The notes beneath the pieces are model-generated. The model saw nothing but the letters and a program-made list of their open reading frames with translations, was not told the origin of the DNA and searched no databases. From Prolixibacteraceae bacterium (GTDB lineage: Bacteria; Bacteroidota; Bacteroidia; Bacteroidales; Prolixibacteraceae), in assembly GCA_003450125.1 (NCBI GenBank), contig DMFR01000383.1:5723-15444 (forward strand): DNA of 9,722 nucleotides, read 5' to 3'. This document shows positions 1 to 7,101 of this stretch, piece after piece (position 1 is the first letter of the stretch; each line of letters starts with the position of its first letter). Position numbers and translations under genes: made by a program.

Positions 1-2237
1 TCACTGGTAATTTCAATGTTAATTGGTTTTCCGGTTGGAGGACCGCTTCTGTTCTTATCCACGGTAACTTCAGCTCCTGGAATATCGGCTACCCCTTTAC
101 GGATAATTTCCATGTATTGGGTGGTGCTGATGCCCGTTGTACGGTATTTGTGCTCCACGAAATTAACCGACACTTTCCCTTTGTTGAATGGAGATCCCCC
201 GCCAGAAGCGAATCCTTGTTCTTCAGCGCCAATGGTTACATTGGAAATGATCGACTCCACATCAGGGTTTTTCTTTCCCAGGGCCTTGTACACGCGTGAC
301 TCGGCGATCTTTGTGATGCTGTCAGTTACGTTCTGATGGGTTCCCCCGGGCATCTTAATGTAGACAAAGATATTGTTGGGATCGTTGTTCGGGAAGAACA
401 ATACAGTCGGCTTGACAATTCCAGTTATGACTATGGTGGCAAAAAACAGAACAACCATGCCTCCCAGTATCCAGATGGGGCGTGCCCCTTTTAGCACTGT
501 GCGAAGCTGACGTTCATAGGCGTTCATCAAATAAGGCCATGTTTTTTCCTGGAACCCTTTGATTAACTTTTTGAGAATAAAGTGGAAAAAGAGGATCATC
601 AGTACTCCAAACACCAGGAAGTTAGCAAGGCCAAAGGATTTGCTTAAATAGAATACCCCGGCAAAGGCAAGCATGACGATAATAATGGTCCTGAGTTTTT
701 TCCAGCCACTTCCTTCCTGGTATTCAGCATCATATTCATGCTTCATGAATGAAACTGCAAACACAGGATTGAACACATAGGCCACAAACAGGGAGGCAAA
801 CAATGTAATGATCAGAGTAACGGGTAAATAATGCATGAACTGGCCCACGATTCCCGGCCAGAAAGCCAGCGGGAAGAAGGGTGCAAGTGTAGTAAGCGTT
901 CCCGACAGGATAGGCATGAATACCTCCCCTGCCGCCCTTTTGGCTGCTATATTGATATCAGGGTTAAACTTGTGCAAACGGTGTGTATTTTCGATCACCA
1001 CAATGGCATCATCTACCACAATACCGAGAGCGAAGATAAAGGCGAACATCACGATCATGTTCATCGTATATCCCAGTCCTGGAATAATCAGGTAAGCTAC
1101 AAAGATAGATAGTGGCACTGATAGTCCAACGAAGAAAGCATTGGTAAAGCCCATGAAGAACATCAGAACAATGGTTACCAGGATAAACCCGATGACAATG
1201 GTATTGTTCAGTTCTTCCAGTGTATTTCGGGTAAAACGGCTCTGGTCACCGGTAATGGTTACCTCCATGTCTTTGGGGAATTCATGGCCTTTGAGCTCAT
1301 CTTCCACGATGGTCTTGATTTGATCAGAGGCATCCAACAGGTTGGATCCACTCTTTTTGATCACGTTCAGGGTGATTACATTTTTACCATCCAAACGGGC
1401 AAAACTTTCCTGTTCTTCAAAACCGTCATTCACATCCGCAATGTCGCTCAGTTTAATGAAGGCCCCACTGGAAGAATGGACGATGATGTTTTTCAACGTT
1501 TCCACACTTTCAAACTGTCCTTTGATACGAACAGCGTTACGGGTACCGTTGGTGGTCAATGAACCCCCTGAGATGGTCAGGTTTTCCATGGCTACAGCCC
1601 TTTCAATATCGCTGAAGGTTACTTTGGCTGCCTGCATCTTGAAGATGTCGGCATTCACCTGTATCTCGCGGTCCAGGGCACCTACAATGTCAACTCGGGT
1701 AATTTCTTTCAGTGCTTCAATCTTGTCCTGTGCAATTTCAGCATAATGCTTTAATTTATCCAGGTCATAATTGCCTGAAATATTGAGGAACATGACCGGA
1801 AACTCTGAAATGTCAATATCCATGATATCCGGTTCTGCCGGAAGATCCGTAGGAAGGTCTTTCTTGGATTTGTCTACGGCATCACGAACACGCTGTTTGG
1901 CCGTTTCGATGGATAGATCAGGATCAAACTCAACCACGATAGAGGAGAAATCCTGTACCGAGTTACTGGTCATCTTTTTCACATCCGAGATGGACTTCAA
2001 TTGTTTCTCAATCGGACGGGTCACCAGGTTCTCCATATCTGCAGGAGAGGTTCCCGGATAAGGTGTACTTACAACAATGTAGGGGATGACTACCTGCGGA
2101 AACTGTTCTTTAGGAATGAAATAGTAATTCATCATCCCCAGGATCGAAATCAAGATGGCAAGCACATAGACGCTTGTCTTGTTATCAATGGCCCAGCTTG
2201 TTGCAAAAAATTCTTTTATTTTACTTTCTTTCGACAT
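1..2237 (-). CDS. RND-family efflux permease (AcrB/MexB-like), 3' end cut by window edge
   Basis: Inner-membrane proton-driven pump of a tripartite efflux system. The reverse-strand frame is open from ATG at 2237 to base 1, giving 745 residues with no stop; the family is usually about 1,000–1,150 residues, so roughly the last third is missing. Visible parts: TM1 (about 22–41), the first periplasmic porter region (about 42–340) including TGDQS at 329–333, TM2–TM6 (about 344–494), TM7 (about 586–607) and the start of the second porter region. TM4 carries GIVVDDAIVVIEN; D409 and D410 correspond to the AcrB proton-relay pair D407/D408. The Lys partner in TM10 lies outside the window. Between TM6 and TM7 there is an extra hydrophobic stretch (about 516–558), which I recall from other Bacteroidota pumps. 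It is the last gene seen in the operon, 19 bp after the adaptor. The substrate cannot be read from the sequence: multidrug, detergent or other amphiphile export are all possible. Confidence 0.95.
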   Translation of the reverse strand, partial: MSKESKIKEFFATSWAIDNKTSVYVLAILISILGMMNYYFIPKEQFPQVVIPYIVVSTPYPGTSPADMENLVTRPIEKQLKSISDVKKMTSNSVQDFSSIVVEFDPDLSIETAKQRVRDAVDKSKKDLPTDLPAEPDIMDIDISEFPVMFLNISGNYDLDKLKHYAEIAQDKIEALKEITRVDIVGALDREIQVNADIFKMQAAKVTFSDIERAVAMENLTISGGSLTTNGTRNAVRIKGQFESVETLKNIIVHSSSGAFIKLSDIADVNDGFEEQESFARLDGKNVITLNVIKKSGSNLLDASDQIKTIVEDELKGHEFPKDMEVTITGDQSRFTRNTLEELNNTIVIGFILVTIVLMFFMGFTNAFFVGLSVPLSIFVAYLIIPGLGYTMNMIVMFAFIFALGIVVDDAIVVIENTHRLHKFNPDINIAAKRAAGEVFMPILSGTLTTLAPFFPLAFWPGIVGQFMHYLPVTLIITLFASLFVAYVFNPVFAVSFMKHEYDAEYQEGSGWKKLRTIIIVMLAFAGVFYLSKSFGLANFLVFGVLMILFFHFILKKLIKGFQEKTWPYLMNAYERQLRTVLKGARPIWILGGMVVLFFATIVITGIVKPTVLFFPNNDPNNIFVYIKMPGGTHQNVTDSITKIAESRVYKALGKKNPDVESIISNVTIGAEEQGFASGGGSPFNKGKVSVNFVEHKYRTTGISTTQYMEIIRKGVADIPGAEVTVDKNRSGPPTGKPINIEITS

Positions 2238-2256
2238 AATAGGTCACTTTGCTGAT

Positions 2257-3405
2257 TTAGAAAATTACTTTTTCTCCCCCGTTCAGGCTCTGAAATCCTG
2301 AAGTGATGATATTCTCGCCTGCTGTAATTCCTTCCAGCACTTCAATGTTCCCGTTATAGTCCCTGCCGGTCTTGATGCTCCTGCGTTCAGCCGTCCAGTC
2401 GTTGCCGTTTTGCTTGGCGATATAGACAAACTTACCATCCTGGTTGCTCTGCACATAATTGACCGGCAAACAAAAGGCCTTGTCATTGGTATAATCCTTA
2501 ATTTTCAGGTAGGCAATCATATTGGCCCGAAGTTCAATATCTTTGGGTGCAATTTTACATTCTACCTTAAAGGTGCGGTTGGTAGGATCGATAAACCGGC
2601 TGGTAAAGTTCAGCTTGGCTTCAATATCTTTACCCAAATCAGGGAAACTAACCAAGGCATCATTCCCGTCTTTAATGCGTGCAGCATAGGCTTCGGACAC
2701 ATCGGCTGATATTTTAGCCACACTCATGTTGATTACCCGAATGGTGGAAGTGGGTAAGCCCGGTGAAGCCATCTGTCCTACCCGAAGCGGAACGCTTTCT
2801 ACGGTTCCACTGATTGGAGATATAATCTTGGCCATTTTCAATTGCTCCTTGATGGTTTTGGCCCTTTGTTCAAGAGACTCTTTACCGGTCTTGGCTTGCA
2901 GGTACTGCACTTCACTGCCAATTTTCTTGTCCCACAAAGCACTCTGCTTTTCGAATATGTTGGTCGCCAAGGCAAGCTGACTATTGACTTCTTCGAGTGA
3001 TTGCCTGGTCACCTGGTCATCCAATTCTACCATTACCTGGCCTTTTTTAACCTGTGAGCCTTCTTTGACGTAGACGGCCGTTACGATGCCCGGCATTTGT
3101 GGACTCACTGCTATGTTCTGATCGGCATCAACGGTTCCCTGAACATCAATATAGTGGTTAAAAACACATGATACAGAGGGCATAACCTTCACCGTAATCG
3201 GTTTTACATCTGCCTTTTCACCCTTTGGATTGACTTCCGTTTCAAGTGTTGCGATTTGGGTAGCCAGCTTGTCGTGTTCGGCTTTCAACTTTTCCAGCTC
3301 CGCCTTCTTGTCCGTTGTTGCACTGCAGGCTGCCAAAAAGGCAATCAATACAACATAAATGATACTTCTTTTCATCGGTAATGATATTTGAGTTTGTAAT
3401 TTCAT
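2257..3405 (-). CDS. RND efflux periplasmic adaptor (membrane fusion protein), lipoprotein
   Basis: Bridges the inner-membrane RND pump and the outer-membrane channel. Of 382 residues, the N-terminus has a type II signal peptide with lipobox LAAC (Cys27), so it is probably lipid-anchored in the periplasm. A charged heptad-like helix follows (about 32–57). The first lipoyl half is about 99–129 (GIVTAVYVKEGSQVKKGQ), the alpha-hairpin about 130–190, the second lipoyl half about 192–226 (SPISGTVESVPLRVG), the beta-barrel about 229–302 and the membrane-proximal domain about 305–382. This order matches the HlyD/AcrA-type adaptors. The start is uncertain. ATG at 3405 has an A/T-rich upstream context. 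ATG at 3375 gives a shorter, more classical lipoprotein leader beginning MKRSIIYVV. Neither has a Shine-Dalgarno site. It lies 32 bp after the TolC-like gene and 19 bp before the pump gene, so it is almost certainly co-transcribed with both. Confidence 0.95.
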   Translation of the reverse strand: MKLQTQISLPMKRSIIYVVLIAFLAACSATTDKKAELEKLKAEHDKLATQIATLETEVNPKGEKADVKPITVKVMPSVSCVFNHYIDVQGTVDADQNIAVSPQMPGIVTAVYVKEGSQVKKGQVMVELDDQVTRQSLEEVNSQLALATNIFEKQSALWDKKIGSEVQYLQAKTGKESLEQRAKTIKEQLKMAKIISPISGTVESVPLRVGQMASPGLPTSTIRVINMSVAKISADVSEAYAARIKDGNDALVSFPDLGKDIEAKLNFTSRFIDPTNRTFKVECKIAPKDIELRANMIAYLKIKDYTNDKAFCLPVNYVQSNQDGKFVYIAKQNGNDWTAERRSIKTGRDYNGNIEVLEGITAGENIITSGFQSLNGGEKVIF

Positions 3406-3437
3406 ATTAAAATTCTAACCACAGGAAAACCTGCCGG

Positions 3438-4868
3438 TTACTTTGTTATTTCCTGGTTGATATTGTATAGTTTTTCGAGTTGGGATTTTGAATTCTCCAG
3501 ATCAAAAATACTTTGGTAATAATTGGTCAGGTTGGTCAGATATTGATTCTGGCTGGTCATCAGGTCCATGCTCGAAGACATCCCCTGCTTGTATTTTTCA
3601 AGCGTGCGCTGGTAAATGTCATCCGATAAATCTTTGCTCTTCTTTTGATTCTGATACCTTTCCAATTTCAGCTTCAGGTCGTTCTGGAACTGGCTGGCCT
3701 GCATGATCAGATTGCTCGATACATATTTGCGGGTATTCTGTGCTTTCTCCAATGAAAATTTCTTTTGGGAAACACTTGCTGCCCGTTCGCCACTGCTGAA
3801 GATGGGCAAACTTAGGTTTACACCTACCAGGTCCTTGGGGGCAAAATCAAATGCCGGTGGATTTAATTTTTCAGTATGATTGTAAAATCCTGCAATGGTG
3901 GGTAAATAACCCGACTTGGCCAATTTTAATTCCAACGAGGCTGCCTTCTCTGAAGTTTGCATCAGCTGGTAATCCACATTGCGCTCAAGGCTGAAAGGCT
4001 CGCTGATCAATTGAAGGCTTGTTGAGGTGAGCGACTCTCCCGACTCCAGAGGATCACTTAACTCAACTTTGACTGCATCTTCCATTCCAATCTGAATTTT
4101 CAACAGACGATAACCCATATCCAGGTTGCTGTCTATCTGGTTCAGGGCATTCTTGATCGTGTTGGAAGTCAATTCCAGCTGGTCGACATCGGTCTTTTCC
4201 AAAAACCCCTGTTTGTTCATCTCCGACACTTCATACAAGGTCTTGCCAATGTTCTCCAGGTTCTGGGCCAAAATCTTCTTGCTTTCCTCGGCCAGTTGAA
4301 TCATGTTATAGGTGTTGATTACCGTTTGAGTCACATCAAGTCTGGCTTTCTCGGCATTCTGTTTGGAGAGTCCAAAATAGGTCTTACTGGCCTGAAGTCC
4401 CACCAGGTATGATCCGCTGAAGATCAACTGAGAAGCTGTAAAATCAAAATTGGTGCTGTTCTTCACTCCCAGAGGGATTTTTGCTCCTGCGGTACTGTTC
4501 ATATAAATGGTTTCACCATCGTTTAAAGTCAGAGAACTCATCGTCCCGACTCCTGTAATGGGATCACGTGGAACTTCTTCATGGGATAATTCCGTCCCCC
4601 CGCCAAAACTTAAGGTAGGGACTTTGAAAGTGTGAGTGTAAGTACCCTTGACATCTACATGAGGAAGCCCGCTGGCAGTGGTTTCCCATATCTTCTTCTG
4701 GGCAATTTGCAGATCAAGGTCTGAATTCAAAATGTTGGTGTTGTTTTGCAAGGCCATCTTCAAGGCCTCCTGAAGCGAGAGCTTTACCACTTCCTGGGCA
4801 TTGGCAACAAGGGTTCCCAAAAGGAACATCCCTGCCATCAGGAGAATCTGTCTGTGTTTTCTAAACAT
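3438..4868 (-). CDS. TolC-family outer-membrane efflux protein
   Basis: Outer-membrane channel that forms the exit duct of the efflux pump. The 476-residue length is normal for the family. The N-terminus is a Sec signal peptide with a likely cleavage after VANA (residue 24), leaving Gln at the new N-terminus. Two repeated halves are visible, as expected for the OEP fold: first repeat about 28–265, second about 290–470. Each has long amphipathic helices and a short beta segment: around VDVKGTYTHTF and FDFTASQLIFSGSYLVG in the first half, and GVNLSLPIFSSGERAAS in the second. The C-terminal helix region (YKQGMSSSMDLMTSQNQYL) is typical of TolC/OprM relatives. No lipobox is present, unlike OprM. 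It starts 12 bp after the TetR gene stop and ends 32 bp before the adaptor, so it belongs to the same operon. Confidence 0.95.
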   Translation of the reverse strand: MFRKHRQILLMAGMFLLGTLVANAQEVVKLSLQEALKMALQNNTNILNSDLDLQIAQKKIWETTASGLPHVDVKGTYTHTFKVPTLSFGGGTELSHEEVPRDPITGVGTMSSLTLNDGETIYMNSTAGAKIPLGVKNSTNFDFTASQLIFSGSYLVGLQASKTYFGLSKQNAEKARLDVTQTVINTYNMIQLAEESKKILAQNLENIGKTLYEVSEMNKQGFLEKTDVDQLELTSNTIKNALNQIDSNLDMGYRLLKIQIGMEDAVKVELSDPLESGESLTSTSLQLISEPFSLERNVDYQLMQTSEKAASLELKLAKSGYLPTIAGFYNHTEKLNPPAFDFAPKDLVGVNLSLPIFSSGERAASVSQKKFSLEKAQNTRKYVSSNLIMQASQFQNDLKLKLERYQNQKKSKDLSDDIYQRTLEKYKQGMSSSMDLMTSQNQYLTNLTNYYQSIFDLENSKSQLEKLYNINQEITK

Positions 4869-4880
4869 GTGTTGTAATCT

Positions 4881-5540
4881 TTATAGGTTATGGATATTTT
4901 TTTTCGATTCAATCACTTCTGATTTGCGCTTTTCAAAATAAGCAATGCCTTCAGGAGTTGAAATGGCACGGATATGGTTTTCGAACATCACCTCGAAAAG
5001 CTGTTCAAAACTGATGTCTTCGCTGATGCAAATGTCCTTGTTGTGCGCCATCACCAGATTCCGGACATACAATCCCGCTACCAGCCCCACATTGATATCG
5101 CTGCGGTACAAGCCTTCAGCAATCCCTTTTTCAATGTTCTTGCTGATCTGTGAGAAGATATGGTTCTGTTTTCTGACCATAAACTGTTGGAAAATGGGCT
5201 CGTAGTATTTCTTCAGTTCAAAGGTCAATTGGGGGTTAAAGCGACCCATCTCTTCAAAGACCTTGATACTGACCTGAACCAGGATTTCAATGGCATTCAG
5301 GTCATCGGTTATTATCCTGGCCATTTCCACGTCCCATTTCATCTGATCGTAGTAAAAAAGCTTTTCAATCAAGTCTTCCTTGCTCTTCACGTAATGATAT
5401 AGGGTCTTTTTAGAGATTCCAAGGCTCCGGCTGATATCATCCATATTCAAATTCCTGATCCCGAACTCATAGAACAGTTTGACGATCCCTTCAAGAATCG
5501 TCTGGAATTTTAGATCATTATAAATCGTTTCGCCGTACAT
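4881..5540 (-). CDS. TetR/AcrR-family transcriptional regulator of the efflux operon
   Basis: Probable ligand-responsive repressor of the operon it heads. The N-terminal three-helix DNA-binding domain is residues about 8–58. Its helix-turn-helix has the family pattern MDDISRSLGISKKTLYHYVK (33–52), followed by SKEDL. The rest (about 60–219) is a helical effector/dimer domain with no recognisable ligand signature. Start choice: the frame extends to a TTG at 5567, but ATG at 5540 has an A-rich context, gives a 219-residue protein of normal length, and leaves the palindromic operator (5568–5605) fully upstream. TTG at 5567 would sit immediately at the operator's edge, so I reject it. The gene is first in the operon with 12 bp to the TolC-like gene, implying autoregulation. 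That it represses rather than activates is inferred from family behaviour and operator position. Confidence 0.92.
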   Translation of the reverse strand: MYGETIYNDLKFQTILEGIVKLFYEFGIRNLNMDDISRSLGISKKTLYHYVKSKEDLIEKLFYYDQMKWDVEMARIITDDLNAIEILVQVSIKVFEEMGRFNPQLTFELKKYYEPIFQQFMVRKQNHIFSQISKNIEKGIAEGLYRSDINVGLVAGLYVRNLVMAHNKDICISEDISFEQLFEVMFENHIRAISTPEGIAYFEKRKSEVIESKKNIHNL

Positions 5541-5567
5541 TTTTATTGAATAATTATTTAGACGCAA

Positions 5568-5605
5568 ATTAAGGAAACATTTTGTACATAGAACGTTTCC
5601 TTAAT
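5568..5605. promoter_or_regulatory. Palindromic operator, likely bound by the adjacent TetR protein
   Basis: Perfect 11-bp inverted repeat ATTAAGGAAAC (5568–5578) and GTTTCCTTAAT (5595–5605), separated by 16 bp. It lies 28–65 bp upstream of the regulator ATG, where a TetR operator is expected. The arm-to-arm spacing (27 bp between centres) is wider than in a simple 15–20 bp TetR palindrome, so it may be bound by two dimers or be read as two half-operators. A weak match to the Bacteroidota -7 promoter box on the minus strand (TTAATTTG, 5565–5572; consensus TAnnTTTG) overlaps the gene-proximal arm, which would fit repression by occlusion. No clear -33 element was found. Confidence 0.72.
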
Positions 5606-5869
5606 GTAAATTGTTTATTAAATCTTTTGGCACAAATGTCTCCATTTCTTCCCTATAAACCTTTACACCCCTGGATTATCCGGCATTATTAATAGGTGAA
5701 TGACCGAAATTCAATGGTAAACGGCCCTTGATTTCTCGCCTCGGACTCCCTTCATTGACAAGTTTCTTCCTCAGACTATTGGGTAAGACGTTTCAAAGTG
5801 AAATATATTTTAAGAAAATGAATCTGAATTCCCGTAAGGGGACATACTCATCTACGCATGAACTCTAAA
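5606..5869. other. Intergenic stretch, no gene seen
   Basis: Non-coding region between the efflux operon operator and the palindromic element. I found no open frame with protein-like composition, no tRNA-like fold and no strong repeat. It probably holds the upstream part of the minus-strand efflux promoter at its left end, but no confident -33/-7 pair can be named. Confidence 0.5.
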
Positions 5870-6091
5870 AAAAGGAACACTGAGAATGTCCTAAAAGTCA
5901 AATAAACAAATTAGACACGAAGACGCTAAGTCACAAAGGAATTCACCACAGATTACACAGATAAACACAGATTATTCTTATTTTTCTAATCTGTGTTTAT
6001 CTGTGTAATCTGTGGTGAATTCCTTTGTGACTTAGCGTCTTCGGGTCTTCGTGTTTAAATTTTTTTTTTATATACCCTCAGTGTTCCTTTT
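5870..6091. repeat. Nested palindromic element: 56-bp perfect inverted repeat inside a 15-bp inverted repeat
   Basis: Inner arms are 5919–5974 and 5987–6042: 56 bp each, fully complementary, with a 12-nt T-rich loop (TTCTTATTTTTC). Each arm contains a roughly 9–10-bp iterated motif (CACAGATTA, CACAGATAAA, CACAGATTA). Just outside the right arm, GTCTTCG is repeated (around 6036–6051), so the flanking ACACGAAGAC on the left also has a displaced complement at 6045–6054. A second, outer inverted repeat, AAAAGGAACACTGAG (5870–5884) with CTCAGTGTTCCTTTT (6077–6091), encloses the structure. A T-tract follows the inner hairpin on the plus strand (about 6060–6069). No protein is encoded. Motifs of the type 'CACAGATTACACAGAT' and 'CTTTGTGACTTAGCGTCTTCGTG' recall dispersed palindromic repeats in environmental bacterial genomes; that comparison is from memory and needs a genome search. 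Confidence 0.88.
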
Positions 6092-6134
6092 CCTTTTTTA
6101 ATTTGGTATCCGTGTTCTTGCGTGAGGTGAGTGA

Positions 6135-6575
6135 TTAAAACACCAGCCCGCTCAGCCAGGCCCACACCACGTAACGCAGGAACTTTCCGGCAAGCATCGC
6201 CAGGGCCGTTGTCCAGATATTGGCCCGTAAAATCCCAAGTCCCACGGCAAATATATCGCCTACTCCCGGCACCCAGGTCAAAAAGGCGAAGATAGCTCCC
6301 CGCCTGTACAGCCTGTTGTGCCACTTCTCAATGGTTTCACGCCTGATGCGCAAATACTTTTCAATCCACTCCCATTTGCCCAGGTAGCCAATGGCAAAGC
6401 TGCTCATCCCACCCAGGAAGTTGCCGGCAGTGGCTACCATTACCCCTGTTGAAACCGGAGTTCCGTTGGCAATCAGGTAGGTAAGCAAAAATTCTGAACT
6501 GAACGGCACCACTGTTGCGGCCAGGAAGCTGGCCGTAAAGAGTCCCCAAAGGCTGTAGTCAAAAAGTCCTTCCAT
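6135..6575 (-). CDS. yqaA: Small VTT/DedA-superfamily inner-membrane protein, YqaA-like
   Basis: Multi-pass inner-membrane protein of the SNARE-associated/VTT (DedA-like) superfamily, closest in size and motif layout to E. coli YqaA. The 146 residues are short compared with full DedA proteins (about 200–220) but normal for YqaA. Visible motifs are TVVPFSSEFLL (21–31), with the family Pro and Glu; GNFLGG (51–56); the central WVPGVGD (101–107), corresponding to WMPVVGD in YqaA; and GKFLRY (130–135). Hydrophobic segments lie at about 8–35, 42–66, 92–118 and 120–145. DedA relatives have been linked to lipid-carrier flipping and membrane homeostasis, but the role of YqaA itself is not known to me. 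A GTG at 6584 would extend the frame by three codons, but it overlaps the -7 promoter box, so ATG at 6575 is preferred. It appears monocistronic; the nearest genes are over 500 bp away. Confidence 0.85.
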   Translation of the reverse strand: MEGLFDYSLWGLFTASFLAATVVPFSSEFLLTYLIANGTPVSTGVMVATAGNFLGGMSSFAIGYLGKWEWIEKYLRIRRETIEKWHNRLYRRGAIFAFLTWVPGVGDIFAVGLGILRANIWTTALAMLAGKFLRYVVWAWLSGLVF

Positions 6576-6583
6576 CGTGAGCA

Positions 6584-6591
6584 CAAAAGTA
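6584..6591 (-). promoter_or_regulatory. Probable -7 promoter box for the yqaA-like gene
   Basis: Reverse strand reads TACTTTTG, an exact match to the Bacteroidota primary-sigma -7 consensus TAnnTTTG. It ends nine bases before the ATG at 6575, so transcription would begin very close to the start codon and give a leaderless or almost leaderless mRNA. No good -33 TTG was found at the expected distance, so the call rests on the -7 box and its position. Confidence 0.5.
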
Positions 6592-6730
6592 TAAAAGGCA
6601 GGTGAATTTCCCGAGTGCGAACTTAACCAATTCCTTTGAGAGTTGACAATAGAAAGCTTTTAGGCGAAGATTGACAATTGCGGATATTGGTTTGTCCCCT
6701 ATTAAGATATTGCTGAACTCTAATATTACT
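6592..6730. other. Intergenic stretch, no gene seen
   Basis: Upstream flank of the yqaA-like gene. No protein-like frame, RNA fold or notable repeat is visible before the 11-bp array begins at 6731. Confidence 0.5.
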
Positions 6731-6829
6731 GGTAGATAATTGGTACATTATTGGTAAATAATTGGTCTGTATACCTATTATCTACCAATAATCTACCTAT
6801 TATCTACCTATTATCTACCTATTATCACT
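6731..6829. repeat. Inverted array of 11-bp units
   Basis: The left half has three 11-bp units in one orientation: GGTAGATAATT (6731–6741), GGTACATTATT (6742–6752) and GGTAAATAATT (6753–6763). The right half has five units in the opposite orientation: CTATTATCTAC (6775–6785), CAATAATCTAC (6786–6796), two further copies of CTATTATCTAC (6797–6818), and a last degenerate copy to 6829. Segments 6731–6766 and 6773–6808 form an inverted repeat with 32 of 36 positions paired and a 6-nt loop (CTGTAT). The 11-bp period is close to one DNA helical turn. It is AT-rich and non-coding. Its role is unknown; it could be a degenerate microsatellite-like repeat, a protein-binding array or a hairpin in RNA. 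Confidence 0.85.
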
Positions 6830-7065
6830 AACTGAGTGAATAGCCAAACATGACCATCATTCAAGCGTATTTAATCGTTTGCTTATCCTGCCAGTGAATG
6901 AAATTGTACTTTTTGGTGAAGTATAATCTGGTTTTGATTCAAACAATCAAAAATAAGAGAACACATAATTTAAAATTTTCCTTGTTGCTCCTTGGATCCT
7001 GGACTTCGAAATAGAACAACCCTTGATGAACCTATTGCCCGGCCTTTTGTTCGAACAATTTTAAT
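6830..7065. other. Intergenic stretch upstream of rbfA, no gene seen
   Basis: AT-rich non-coding DNA. The only local structure I see is a small hairpin: TTTTGATT (6932–6939) and AATCAAAA (6945–6952) with a 5-nt loop and no T-tract beyond it. No protein-like frame is present. Confidence 0.5.
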
Positions 7066-7073
7066 TACCTTTG
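7045..7073 (+). promoter_or_regulatory. Probable promoter of rbfA
   Basis: TACCTTTG at 7066–7073 matches the Bacteroidota -7 consensus TAnnTTTG exactly. TTTTG at 7045–7049 can act as the -33 element, with 16 bp between the two, slightly shorter than the usual range. The predicted transcription start is about 20–25 bp before the rbfA ATG at 7102. The intervening leader is A-rich with no Shine-Dalgarno site, as is normal in this phylum. Confidence 0.6.
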
Positions 7074-7101
7074 GGCGCTTAATGATCAAAAAATAAACTA
7101 C

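Noticed and set aside
16..2061. Several plus-strand open frames opposite the RND pump gene
   Set aside because: They are antisense shadows of a long conserved gene with clear RND motifs; their translations look like composition noise.
5541..5567. N-terminal extension of the TetR regulator from TTG at 5567
   Set aside because: It needs a rare start codon directly abutting the operator; ATG at 5540 has a better context and a normal family length.
5975..6069. Large palindrome as an intrinsic terminator of the yqaA-like gene
   Set aside because: On the minus strand the T-tract would precede rather than follow the hairpin; on the plus strand no gene lies immediately upstream to be terminated.
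6055..6324. 89-codon minus-strand open frame running from inside the yqaA-like gene toward the palindrome
   Set aside because: Overlaps the yqaA-like gene in another frame, has no family features, and ends in low-complexity Lys codons from the T-tract.
5870..6829. CRISPR array
   Set aside because: The repeats are palindromic or 11-bp contiguous units without regularly spaced unique spacers, and no cas genes are present.
6932..6952. Small hairpin as a terminator
   Set aside because: Stem is only 8 AT-rich pairs, has no T-tract, and no transcript is expected to end there.
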